From Bdellovibrionales bacterium (GTDB lineage: Bacteria; Bdellovibrionota; UBA1018; CAIPTA01), in NCBI GenBank assembly GCA_021730855.1, contig JAKFYM010000318.1:1-15659 (forward strand): a stretch of 15,659 nucleotides of DNA. The letters run 5' to 3'. A program made the translations under genes and the position numbers. The notes beneath the pieces were generated by a model that did not search any database, had not been told where the DNA came from, and saw only the letters and a list, made by a program, of their open reading frames with translations. Below, piece after piece: positions 1 to 6,002 of this stretch (position 1 is the first letter of the stretch; each line of letters opens with the position of its first letter).

Positions 1-48
1 GCCGCCACTAGCTTGCGCCTTCCACGTCTGCAAAAGTCAAACCGCTGC

Positions 49-384
49 TTATTTTCCGCGACAAATTTTCTGTTTTGGTTGCTTCTGGCAGGCCCACTTT
101 TTGGTGGCCACCCACTCACTCTCGGGACCATACTTTTCGCAAAAGCGTTCACAGCCCGCAAAAATTTCTAAAGCTGCTTTTTCATTTCCGGCCAAACGCT
201 CGAGCGCCACCCAAGCCAAACGCGCTCGGGCCCACTCATTTCGTTCCGGATCTGAGGCAAGCTGGGAATAGGGTTGCTTGGCGATTTTCTCCATCAAGCG
301 GCGGGCTTGCACCTGATTGGCGTTCAAATAGGTCTCGGAAAGTCCGGGATCAGGTAAAAAGAGAGAGAGAAGAAGCCAAAACAT
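49..384 (-). CDS. Small exported protein with four cysteines, unrecognised
   Basis: A 111-residue protein I do not recognise. Residues 1-16 are a short hydrophobic leader (MFWLLLSLFL then a PDPGLS break), consistent with a Sec signal or anchor but lacking the usual positive N-terminus. The rest is mostly helical and charged; residues about 25-85 look like one or two TPR-type helix pairs (EWARARLAWVALERLAGNEKA). Cysteines at 78, 82, 99 and 108 cluster in the C-terminal third, so disulfides or a metal site are possible in the periplasm. The ATG lies 6 bp after the sppA stop with no clear Shine-Dalgarno, so it is probably translated by coupling in the sppA operon. It could be an SppA partner or only co-transcribed. 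The reading frame is convincing; the function is unknown. Confidence 0.6.
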   Translation of the reverse strand: MFWLLLSLFLPDPGLSETYLNANQVQARRLMEKIAKQPYSQLASDPERNEWARARLAWVALERLAGNEKAALEIFAGCERFCEKYGPESEWVATKKWACQKQPKQKICRGK

Positions 385-390
385 TCCGAA

Positions 391-1320
391 TCAGAGGAAA
401 AAGAGGCTCTTTTGGCTGCGCGTTTGCTGCCGCAAGCTCTCTAGGCTTTCCGAATTGAGAAAACTCGTAAAGCCCTTCATCATTCCTTCCGCGGCGCCCT
501 GCCCGATCAACTCCAAAACAGAGCGGCGGCGCGGCTCCGGGAAAACCAGGTTCACTTTCCGCTTGGCATCGATTTTGGCCAAGACTTTGACCACATCCAC
601 GGCCACATCGAGCCCCCCCAATTTGTCTACCAAGCCAGCTTGGAAGGCCTGCTCCCCGCTGAGCACGCGGCCATCGGCATAGGGGCGCACCCGCTCGATC
701 GGCAATTTGCGCCCATCGGCCACGGCTTTGAGGAATTGGTCGTACACATTGGTGATCAATCCTTGGAGGAGAGCGCGCTCTTCGGGTGTCATCGAGCGGG
801 TATCGGTGCCCGCGTCCTTAAACTTTCCGCTCTTCAAATTATAGCGATCCACTTTCGCCCACTTGTACAATTCCTCCAGATTGGCAAAATCCATGATCAC
901 GCCAATCGAGCCCGTGAGAGTGCCGGGATTGGAGACAATCTGATCGGCGGCCACGGCCACATAGTAGCCCCCCGAAGCCGCCACGGACTCAAAGCTCGCC
1001 ACCACTGGTTTGGTCTTGCGCACGCGCAGCACGGCATCATGAATTTCTTGGCTCGGGCCCACCGCTCCCCCTGGGCTATTGATGCGCAGGATGATGGCCT
1101 TGATGCTCGAATCTTCTTCCAGTTCTTTGAGTTCACGCAGGACTTTTTGCGATTCCATGATCACGCCGCTGAGCTTCACCACGCCCACGTCCACCCCGCC
1201 GCGCGCGAGCAAGGGCTTGTCGCGGGCAATATTGCCCACGGTAAAGAAGACAAAGAGGAGGAAGATACAGAAGAAAACGGCGGAGACACCCAAGAGGAGC
1301 AGGAGAGGATTCTTTTTCAT
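391..1320 (-). CDS. sppA: Signal peptide peptidase SppA, short form
   Basis: Membrane-anchored serine protease of the S49 family that degrades cleaved signal peptides in or near the inner membrane. The protein is 309 residues, the size of the short SppA type rather than the double-length E. coli form. Residues 5-30 form one N-terminal membrane helix. The catalytic core is clear: RINSPGG (80-85) forms the oxyanion-hole region, ESVAASGGYY places the nucleophile at Ser116, and KSGKFKDAG places the general base at Lys168, 52 residues later as in the Bacillus enzyme. The substrate-pocket motif TGSIGV is at 136-141. The ATG is supported by the family's N-terminus but has no good Shine-Dalgarno; a promoter ends 6 bp upstream, so the mRNA may be leaderless. 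The small four-cysteine gene follows. Confidence 0.93.
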   Translation of the reverse strand: MKKNPLLLLLGVSAVFFCIFLLFVFFTVGNIARDKPLLARGGVDVGVVKLSGVIMESQKVLRELKELEEDSSIKAIILRINSPGGAVGPSQEIHDAVLRVRKTKPVVASFESVAASGGYYVAVAADQIVSNPGTLTGSIGVIMDFANLEELYKWAKVDRYNLKSGKFKDAGTDTRSMTPEERALLQGLITNVYDQFLKAVADGRKLPIERVRPYADGRVLSGEQAFQAGLVDKLGGLDVAVDVVKVLAKIDAKRKVNLVFPEPRRRSVLELIGQGAAEGMMKGFTSFLNSESLESLRQQTRSQKSLFFL

Positions 1321-1326
1321 GAATCA

Positions 1327-1355
1327 AGTCTAGCCTAAGGAAGTTTTTCCGGCAA
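1327..1355 (-). promoter_or_regulatory. Putative sigma-70 promoter of sppA (leaderless geometry)
   Basis: On the minus strand the -35 TTGCCG (1350-1355) and -10 TAGACT (1327-1332) are separated by exactly 17 bp. The -10 ends 6 nt before the sppA ATG, so transcription would begin at about the A of the start codon. No Shine-Dalgarno is visible, which agrees with a leaderless message. The call is by eye only. Confidence 0.4.
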
Positions 1356-1415
1356 TCGAGCCCCCTCGCCCCTTGCTATTTTGGGAGACCAAGCCACGCG
1401 GGCAGTCATTGGCCA

Positions 1416-1476
1416 CTAAGAGCTGGCTTGAAAAGTGGCGATCTACTGCGAACCCACTTTTCAAACCAGCTCTAAG
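1416..1476. repeat. Short palindromic element, copy A
   Basis: A 61-bp imperfect palindrome: 23-nt arms at 1416-1438 and 1454-1476 with two mismatches, one of which becomes a G-U pair in minus-strand RNA, around a 15-nt loop. It begins with CTAAGAGC, and one nucleotide after the left arm comes GATCTACTGCG (1440-1450). The element at 2150-2312 has the same start word, arm length and following word, so the two are related. Downstream of the six-cysteine protein gene on the minus strand it would form a strong RNA hairpin, but without a T tract it is not a classical terminator. A second weaker pairing, AGGTAAAA (1475-1482) with TTTTACCT (1509-1516), abuts it. Confidence 0.7.
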
Positions 1477-1525
1477 GTAAAAAGATACGTCATCCATATG
1501 GCTCTGACTTTTACCTAGACCACTT

Positions 1526-2107
1526 CTAGAGACAACGGAACAAACCTTGGGCACGGAGGTATGGCTCAAAGAATTGCTGAAATTGTGTCACCTCAATTTC
1601 CGACTCGGCTTCGACTTTGTGAAAATCGGCCCGAAGTAGCCGTTTGCATTCTTTTTCGGCATTATCGGCCGCGGCGAGGATAGCATCCGTCGCTCCTGCT
1701 CCCGCTACTCCGGCCTTCAATTCTACCCGACCCAGAACCAATACGCCGGGACGCGGGTATTTAGGTTCGTGATCTAAACGGCGGCAGTGGGAGCTCCCTA
1801 CCAAGATTCCTCTTTCGTTCACGGCGTAGATGGTCTTGGTGGTTTTTTCATAGGAAAGCGTGAGCCTTCCCACGCACTGCCCGCGCAGGTAGAGGTGGGC
1901 CGTGTCGCTCGAAAAAGTCGTATTGCTCCGATCGATCGGGCAACCCGCCACGGTGCCGACGAGTTCGTAATCGCTCAGGCCCTCCACTAAAGTGAAGTCG
2001 AGCGAAGCGCCGGAGCGCGCTGCGCCGCTACAGTAACTCACGGCGGCCGAGGCGAGGGTCGGTTGCGTTCCGAGAGCGATCAGGCTCAATAAAATTCGGG
2101 TTTTCAT
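1526..2107 (-). CDS. Exported six-cysteine protein, unrecognised
   Basis: A 193-residue protein of no family I recognise. A standard signal peptide covers residues 1-21 (MKTR, a hydrophobic stretch, then ASA before AVSYC). The mature part has six cysteines at 26, 56, 78, 108, 154 and 192, an even number typical of a disulfide-bonded periplasmic or secreted domain. Residues about 35-110 alternate in a beta-rich pattern (HLYLRGQCVGRLTLSYE); residues 140-190 look helical. The ATG is supported by a good Shine-Dalgarno, AAAGGAGA, 5-12 nt upstream. It appears to be a single-gene unit. Two related palindromic elements lie on either side, 1416-1476 downstream and 2150-2312 upstream, so its promoter may lie in or beside the upstream element. 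Confidence 0.7.
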   Translation of the reverse strand: MKTRILLSLIALGTQPTLASAAVSYCSGAARSGASLDFTLVEGLSDYELVGTVAGCPIDRSNTTFSSDTAHLYLRGQCVGRLTLSYEKTTKTIYAVNERGILVGSSHCRRLDHEPKYPRPGVLVLGRVELKAGVAGAGATDAILAAADNAEKECKRLLRADFHKVEAESEIEVTQFQQFFEPYLRAQGLFRCL

Positions 2108-2149
2108 AGCAGTCTCCTTTTCTGTCCAGCGCCGTGATTGGGCTAGTTC

Positions 2150-2312
2150 CTAAGAGCGCGCAACAAAATGGGAGATCTACTGCGGCCGGCTGCAAAAACG
2201 TCTGACTTCGTTGCTCGTCGTTGCCAAAGGTTCACTATGGCGCCTTCTCGCGCTTGTCAGACGTTTTTTCGCTCGGCCTCGCGACCAACCCCATTTTGTT
2301 CCGCGCCCTTAG
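2150..2312. repeat. Long palindromic element, copy B (MITE-like)
   Basis: A 163-bp gap-free imperfect palindrome centred at 2231. Outer arms 2150-2172 and 2290-2312 match at 21 of 23 positions, and inner arms 2194-2206 and 2256-2268 (AAAAACGTCTGAC and its complement) match perfectly in the same register. The left arm starts CTAAGAGC and is followed after one base by GATCTACTGCG (2174-2184), exactly as in copy A. Over 35 aligned positions A and B agree at 27. The 49-bp centre is not self-complementary. No open reading frame of note lies inside, and no target-site duplication is obvious. A non-autonomous mobile element or a structured extragenic repeat would both fit. Confidence 0.7.
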
Positions 2313-2364
2313 TTGAAAGTAACCACGTATTCGGGAACGCGATAATGAGTCTTCTTCCTTTTGG

Positions 2365-2381
2365 TATAACCGTTTGTTATA
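2365..2381. promoter_or_regulatory. Putative LysR operator at the lysR-type gene
   Basis: A perfect dyad, TATAAC-N5-GTTATA, which also contains the T-N11-A spacing (T2367, A2379) typical of LysR-type boxes. It lies 9 bp before the regulator's ATG and overlaps the only reasonable -10 sequence, TATAGA (2378-2383). That position fits negative autoregulation. No second box is evident. The dyad is seen directly; the operator role is inferred. Confidence 0.5.
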
Positions 2382-2390
2382 GATCCCAGC

Positions 2391-3266
2391 ATGTTGGTGC
2401 AACACCTCGAAAAACTCCGCGGCTTCCACCGCCTGGCGGTGGAAGGCTCGGTGCAGGCGGGCGCGCGGGCTCTTGGCATTTCTCAGCCGGCCCTAACTAA
2501 GTCCCTACAATCACTTGAGCGGGCGGTGGGCGAAGCCCTCGTGACCCGTCACAGCCGTGGCATTAGCCTCACGCCATCAGGCCGTAAGCTCTTGCTCTTT
2601 TGTGAACGTTTATTCCTCGAACTCGCCGACCTGGAGAAAAAAATTTCTTCTCCGGAGAGCCTCGCCGGCATGATTCGGGTGGGGACTTACGAAACTTTGG
2701 GAATCTCTTTTTGGCCCCACGCGCTTCGGCAGCTCCAAGCCACTTATCCCGGCCTGGCGGTGCAGATCTCGACGCAGGGGACGGCAGATCTTTGGCGACG
2801 ACTCGAGGAGCGGGCGCTGCACCTGGTGGTGGATGCCGAGCCACCCCTGCACGAACGCTATTATTCCAAGGTGCTTTATACGGATCGCTTTGGCCTCTTC
2901 GCGAAACCCGGGGCCTTTGCCAAATCGACCGCTCCCCCTCCCTTCTCCTACGTGCAGCGCGCCTTCGACCAGGAGGGCCGCTCGATCGCCTTCCATCTCG
3001 CGGAACGCGCGATCGCGCACGAACTCACCTACGATTTTGATACCTTTGTGTCGGTAAAAGCGGTGGTGGAAGAGGGTTTGGCCGTGGGGGTATTGCCACT
3101 TTCGCTCGCGGCCGCGAGCATAAATAAGGGTGATTTAGTGGAATGGGCCAAACCTTTCGGCATCCACCGGATCTGCGCCACCTGCCTTGAAGCCGACCGC
3201 AAAGACCCGCGTATCAAAGCGCTCATCCAAACACTTGAAAAAATCGCCGCCCCTAAAAAGGCATAA
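2391..3266 (+). CDS. LysR-type transcriptional regulator
   Basis: A 291-residue DNA-binding regulator of ordinary LysR length. The N-terminal winged helix-turn-helix spans about residues 5-63, with the pattern FHRLAVEGSVQAGARALGISQPALTKSLQSLE; the recognition helix is roughly 31-43. A linker helix (about 65-87) leads to the effector-binding domain, starting near MIRVGTYETLGISFWP (94-109). Residues PLSLAA near the C-terminus match the usual second-lobe motif. The effector and targets cannot be read from the sequence. The ATG at 2391 has no Shine-Dalgarno but gives the standard LysR N-terminus. The nearest upstream divergent gene is the six-cysteine protein, with the 163-bp palindrome between them, so that gene may be a target. 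The gene ends at a terminator shared with rpsA. Confidence 0.88.
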   Translation: MLVQHLEKLRGFHRLAVEGSVQAGARALGISQPALTKSLQSLERAVGEALVTRHSRGISLTPSGRKLLLFCERLFLELADLEKKISSPESLAGMIRVGTYETLGISFWPHALRQLQATYPGLAVQISTQGTADLWRRLEERALHLVVDAEPPLHERYYSKVLYTDRFGLFAKPGAFAKSTAPPPFSYVQRAFDQEGRSIAFHLAERAIAHELTYDFDTFVSVKAVVEEGLAVGVLPLSLAAASINKGDLVEWAKPFGIHRICATCLEADRKDPRIKALIQTLEKIAAPKKA

Positions 3267-3267
3267 A

Positions 3268-3297
3268 AAAAGGGCAACCCGTGAGGATTGCCCTTTT
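3268..3297. terminator. Bidirectional terminator between lysR-type gene and rpsA
   Basis: Arms AAAAGGGCAA (3268-3277) and TTGCCCTTTT (3288-3297) pair perfectly around a 10-nt loop. Read on the minus strand, the stem runs into a T tract (complement of A3267-3271), giving a good intrinsic terminator for rpsA. On the plus strand the stem itself supplies TTTT for the regulator gene. Confidence 0.85.
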
Positions 3298-3301
3298 CGT
3301 C

Positions 3302-3319
3302 TAAGAGAACGCTCTCTTA
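3302..3319 (-). other. Hairpin overlapping the rpsA stop codon
   Basis: A perfect dyad, TAAGAGA-ACGC-TCTCTTA. Its 3302-3319 span includes the rpsA TAA (3317-3319) and lies just before the intrinsic terminator. It may help termination, stabilise the 3' end or affect ribosome release; no function is shown. Confidence 0.5.
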
Positions 3320-5131
3320 TTCTTTGTCGTTCTTCATGCCCTTGAGTTTCGATCCCAAGAGATCGCCCAAGGTGTTTCCGGCGCCTTTTTTGTTGCCAGC
3401 GTATTGCTCGATATTCGCCCGCTCTTCACTCTTGAGGAGTGCTTTCACCGACAAACCGATCTTACGCTCACGAGCATCGATCGAGATGATCTCCGCCTTC
3501 GCGCTGTCGCCAATCTTGGCCACATCAGCCACACGCTCTACCTGGTCGTTGGAAAGTTCGGAGATATGAACCAATCCCTCGAGCCCTTCTTCCAACTCCA
3601 CGAAGGCACCGAAATCTGCGATTTTGGTGATTTTTCCTTCAATGGCCTGGCCGATCTTGTAGCGAGTGCGGATGTTTTCCCAAGGATCGCGCTCCAGCTG
3701 CTTGATGCCGAGAGAGAATTTCTCCGTCTCTTTATCAATCGAGAGCACAATCGCGCGCACTTTATCGGCCTTATTGAAGACTTCCGAGGGATGATTCACT
3801 TTCTTCGTCCAGGATAGGTCGGAGATATGGATCAAACCATCGATGCCTTCGCCAATGTCCACAAATACGCCGAAGTCGGTGACGTTTTTCACTTCGCCTT
3901 CCACAGTCGAGCCGATCGGAAACTTCTGTTCGAGCAGATCCCAAGGATTGCTCTCGAGTTGTTTCAGGCCGAGGCTGATGCGGCGGTTCTTGGTGTCGAT
4001 ATCGAGCACCTGGCACTCCACGGAGTCGCCGGGGTTCAATACCTTGCTGGGGTGCTTCACTTTATTGGTCCAGCTCATTTCGGAAACGTGGATGAGGCCT
4101 TCTACGCCGTCTTCCAGTTCCACGAAGGCTCCGTAGTCTTTAATCGAGACCACTTTGCCGCTGACTTTGTCGCCCACATGGTAACGCTCAGGCACTTTGT
4201 CCCAAGGGTTGTCCTGCACTTGCTTGAGGCCGAGCGATACGCGCTCTTTCTCTTTGTCGTACTTCAGGACTTTCACCGTCACTTCGTCTCCCACTTGGAA
4301 GAGTTCGCTTGGGTGCTTGATGCGGCCCCAGCTCATGTCGGTGATATGGAGGAGGCCGTCCATGCCGCCGAGGTCGATGAAGGCTCCGTAGTCGGTGATG
4401 TTCTTCACGACGCCCTGGACCACCATGCCCTCTTGCAATTGCTCGAGGGTCTCTTCACGCAGCTTCTCGCGCTCCTTGAGGAGGAGAGCTTTGCGGCTGA
4501 GCACGATGTTTCCACGTTTTTTGTTGAATTTGATGACTTTGAAATTGAGTTTCTTGCCCAAATACTTGTCGAGGTTGCGCACGGGGCGAATGTCGATCTG
4601 GGAACCCGGAAGGAAGGCTTTTACGCCGATGTCCACTTCGAGTCCGCCTTTGACTTTCTTCGTCACCACGCCGCTGATCACTTCGTCGCGTTCGCAGGCT
4701 TCGGCGATGGAATCCCAGGCCTTGATGATCTCGGCTTTGTTGCGCGAGAGGATCATCGAGCCGTATTCGTTTTCCATCTTCTCCAGGTAAACCACCACGT
4801 GGTCTCCGGGTTGGACGCTCATTTTGCCGTCCATGTCTTTGAACTCATCGATGGGCACTAGGCCTTCCATTTTGTAACCGATATCCACGGTCACATAATC
4901 ATCGTTGATCGAGATCACCGCTCCGTTCACCACTTCGCCTTCTTTGACGGCGTTGGTGCCCTGGGAGGTCTCGAAGATCTCTTGGAAAGAAAGCTCTCCA
5001 TCGGAATCTTGTTTTTTGTCGTCTTTGTCGAGTTGCTGAAGCTGGGCTTCATCAACGGTTACGTCAGCGAAATCGCTGAGCCATTTGTTGTTGGGTCCTT
5101 TAGCGGACTCGTTTGTTTGTGTGTTGGTCAT
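3317..5131 (-). CDS. rpsA: 30S ribosomal protein S1
   Basis: RNA-binding protein of the small ribosomal subunit that helps recruit and unfold mRNA for initiation. The protein is 604 residues, longer than the roughly 557 of E. coli S1 because of an acidic, Q/D-rich N-terminal extension (about residues 1-60). Six S1 domains follow at about 64-132, 149-214, 234-304, 319-391, 406-479 and 493-566. Domains 3-6 show the full RNA-binding pattern (for example DYGAFIDLGGMDGLLHITDMSW); domains 1 and 2 are more divergent, as expected for the ribosome-docking domains. A basic tail (KKGAG...KLKGMKNDKE) ends the protein. The ATG is the only start fitting the N-terminus. Its best Shine-Dalgarno, AAAGGTGG, sits about 17 nt upstream with a palindrome between. 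cmk, a common neighbour elsewhere, is absent. Confidence 0.97.
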   Translation of the reverse strand: MTNTQTNESAKGPNNKWLSDFADVTVDEAQLQQLDKDDKKQDSDGELSFQEIFETSQGTNAVKEGEVVNGAVISINDDYVTVDIGYKMEGLVPIDEFKDMDGKMSVQPGDHVVVYLEKMENEYGSMILSRNKAEIIKAWDSIAEACERDEVISGVVTKKVKGGLEVDIGVKAFLPGSQIDIRPVRNLDKYLGKKLNFKVIKFNKKRGNIVLSRKALLLKEREKLREETLEQLQEGMVVQGVVKNITDYGAFIDLGGMDGLLHITDMSWGRIKHPSELFQVGDEVTVKVLKYDKEKERVSLGLKQVQDNPWDKVPERYHVGDKVSGKVVSIKDYGAFVELEDGVEGLIHVSEMSWTNKVKHPSKVLNPGDSVECQVLDIDTKNRRISLGLKQLESNPWDLLEQKFPIGSTVEGEVKNVTDFGVFVDIGEGIDGLIHISDLSWTKKVNHPSEVFNKADKVRAIVLSIDKETEKFSLGIKQLERDPWENIRTRYKIGQAIEGKITKIADFGAFVELEEGLEGLVHISELSNDQVERVADVAKIGDSAKAEIISIDARERKIGLSVKALLKSEERANIEQYAGNKKGAGNTLGDLLGSKLKGMKNDKE

Positions 5132-5134
5132 TCA

Positions 5135-5155
5135 GGTTTTTTAAAAAACCACCTT
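5135..5155 (-). promoter_or_regulatory. rpsA ribosome binding site with intervening palindrome
   Basis: On the minus strand a Shine-Dalgarno-like AAAGGTGG runs into the perfect 16-bp palindrome GGTTTTTTAAAAAACC (5135-5150), which ends 3 nt before the ATG. The palindrome includes the last GG of the binding site. Folding would shorten the otherwise long 17-nt spacing or mask the site, a possible basis for S1 autoregulation, which is well known for rpsA in E. coli. The mechanism here is inferred. Confidence 0.45.
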
Positions 5156-5186
5156 TCGTTTTGATTTACCGCTTAGGCACAGAGAA

Positions 5187-5207
5187 CTGTCCTTATTATT
5201 AGGACAG
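5187..5207 (-). other. Stem-loop in the rpsA leader region
   Basis: Seven-bp arms CTGTCCT and AGGACAG enclose a 7-nt AT-only loop about 55 nt upstream of the rpsA start. It is not followed by a T tract on either strand, so it is not a terminator. It could be an operator or part of a structured rpsA leader. Confidence 0.35.
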
Positions 5208-5342
5208 GTCTGACACATGGCGGCCCCACGGTTTAACCATATTGTGGTAGGGAAATCAAAGTATTAGGAAGGTTCAGGCTTTGGTTTACCTGCGGCAGCT
5301 GGCCTCGCGACAAATCGCTAGCTTAGCGCTCATTCTATAAGA

Positions 5343-5924
5343 ATGAAGGGCGATACCGTAAAACTCCTGCTCAAAGCCACCTCCTTCGCCGCCGCAGCTC
5401 ATGCGCAGCAAAGGCGAAAAATTGGCCATGAGCCCTATATTAACCATGTGGTCCGGGTGGCCGAACAGGCGGCTTTGGCCGGTCTGCCCGACTATGCGGT
5501 GGCTGCCGCCCTTCTCCATGATGTGGTGGAAGACACAGAGGTGGGCCTCGAAGAAATCCGGCGGGAATTTCCGCCCCGGGTGGCCGAGATCGTGGGCTTG
5601 CTCACTGAATGGTGGGGCGACCATGCCGAGCCCAAGGTGCAAAAAGCGGAAAGTGCCCGCTATTTCCGGGCGATTGCGGCCGATCCCGAAGCCCTGGCCG
5701 TGAAGCTACTCGACCGGGCCGACAATTTACGCGACATGATCCGCACCCTCTCCCGCGCTAGGCGCTGGGCTGAATCCTATCTGCACCGGAGCGAGGAGGA
5801 GATCACTCCCCTCCTCCTGGCCTGCCCGCAGGAATACTGCCGGCATGCGTATTTGGACGCGGTTCGCGACCTGCGCGCGGCCCTCGCGCGCCAGGAGGAA
5901 TGGCAAGAGGAGCGGGTGGGGTAG
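5343..5924 (+). CDS. Small alarmone hydrolase-like HD protein (Mesh1/SpoT hydrolase type)
   Basis: A 193-residue, single-domain metal-dependent phosphohydrolase of the HD superfamily. It matches the hydrolase half of RelA/SpoT proteins: AAAAHAQQRRKIGHEPYINHVVRVA (17-40), LLHDVVEDT (57-65) and VKLLDRADNLRDM (120-132). The predicted metal ligands are His35, His59, Asp60 and Asp124, and the catalytic pair is Glu63-Asp64; Asn128 matches the conserved Asn of Mesh1. No synthetase, TGS or ACT domain is present, so it resembles stand-alone hydrolases that remove the 3'-pyrophosphate of (p)ppGpp. An alternative nucleotide substrate cannot be excluded. The ATG is the only start that keeps the N-terminal helix; no clear Shine-Dalgarno is seen. 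The gene is divergent from rpsA across about 210 bp. Confidence 0.82.
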   Translation: MKGDTVKLLLKATSFAAAAHAQQRRKIGHEPYINHVVRVAEQAALAGLPDYAVAAALLHDVVEDTEVGLEEIRREFPPRVAEIVGLLTEWWGDHAEPKVQKAESARYFRAIAADPEALAVKLLDRADNLRDMIRTLSRARRWAESYLHRSEEEITPLLLACPQEYCRHAYLDAVRDLRAALARQEEWQEERVG

Positions 5925-5925
5925 A

Positions 5926-6002
5926 AGTGCGCCAGCATCAGCCCCTCGAAAGAGGAAGAGCTGGTGGCAATGAATTTGGATTTGTTTCGCGCCTAGCGCA
6001 CT
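5926..6002. other. Structured convergent intergenic region
   Basis: The end of the HD gene faces the end of the next minus-strand gene. AGTGCGC (5926-5932) and GCGCACT (5996-6002) are exact inverted arms. Inside, CCAGC/GCTGG and a CCTC-GAAA-GAGG tetraloop stem can fold. There is no T tract, so factor-independent termination is uncertain on either strand. Confidence 0.3.

Noticed and set aside
640..1338. 232-codon open frame on the plus strand
   Set aside because: Antisense to sppA, with His/Gly-rich translation and no domain; a shadow of codon bias.
1475..1516. AGGTAAAA...TTTTACCT pairing as terminator of the six-cysteine gene
   Set aside because: Only 8 bp with 26 nt between the arms and no T tract after it on the minus strand; too weak to call on its own.
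1330..1569. 79-codon minus-strand open frame
   Set aside because: It runs through palindromic copy A and overlaps the six-cysteine gene in another frame, with no ribosome binding site or recognisable product.
3827..4861. 344-codon open frame on the plus strand
   Set aside because: It is wholly antisense to the repeated S1 domains of rpsA, whose homology is unambiguous. Its long openness follows from codon bias in the GC-rich sense gene.
5336..5341. TATAAG as -10 of the alarmone hydrolase gene
   Set aside because: It ends one base before the ATG, so transcription would start inside the gene, and no -35 fits 16-18 bp upstream.
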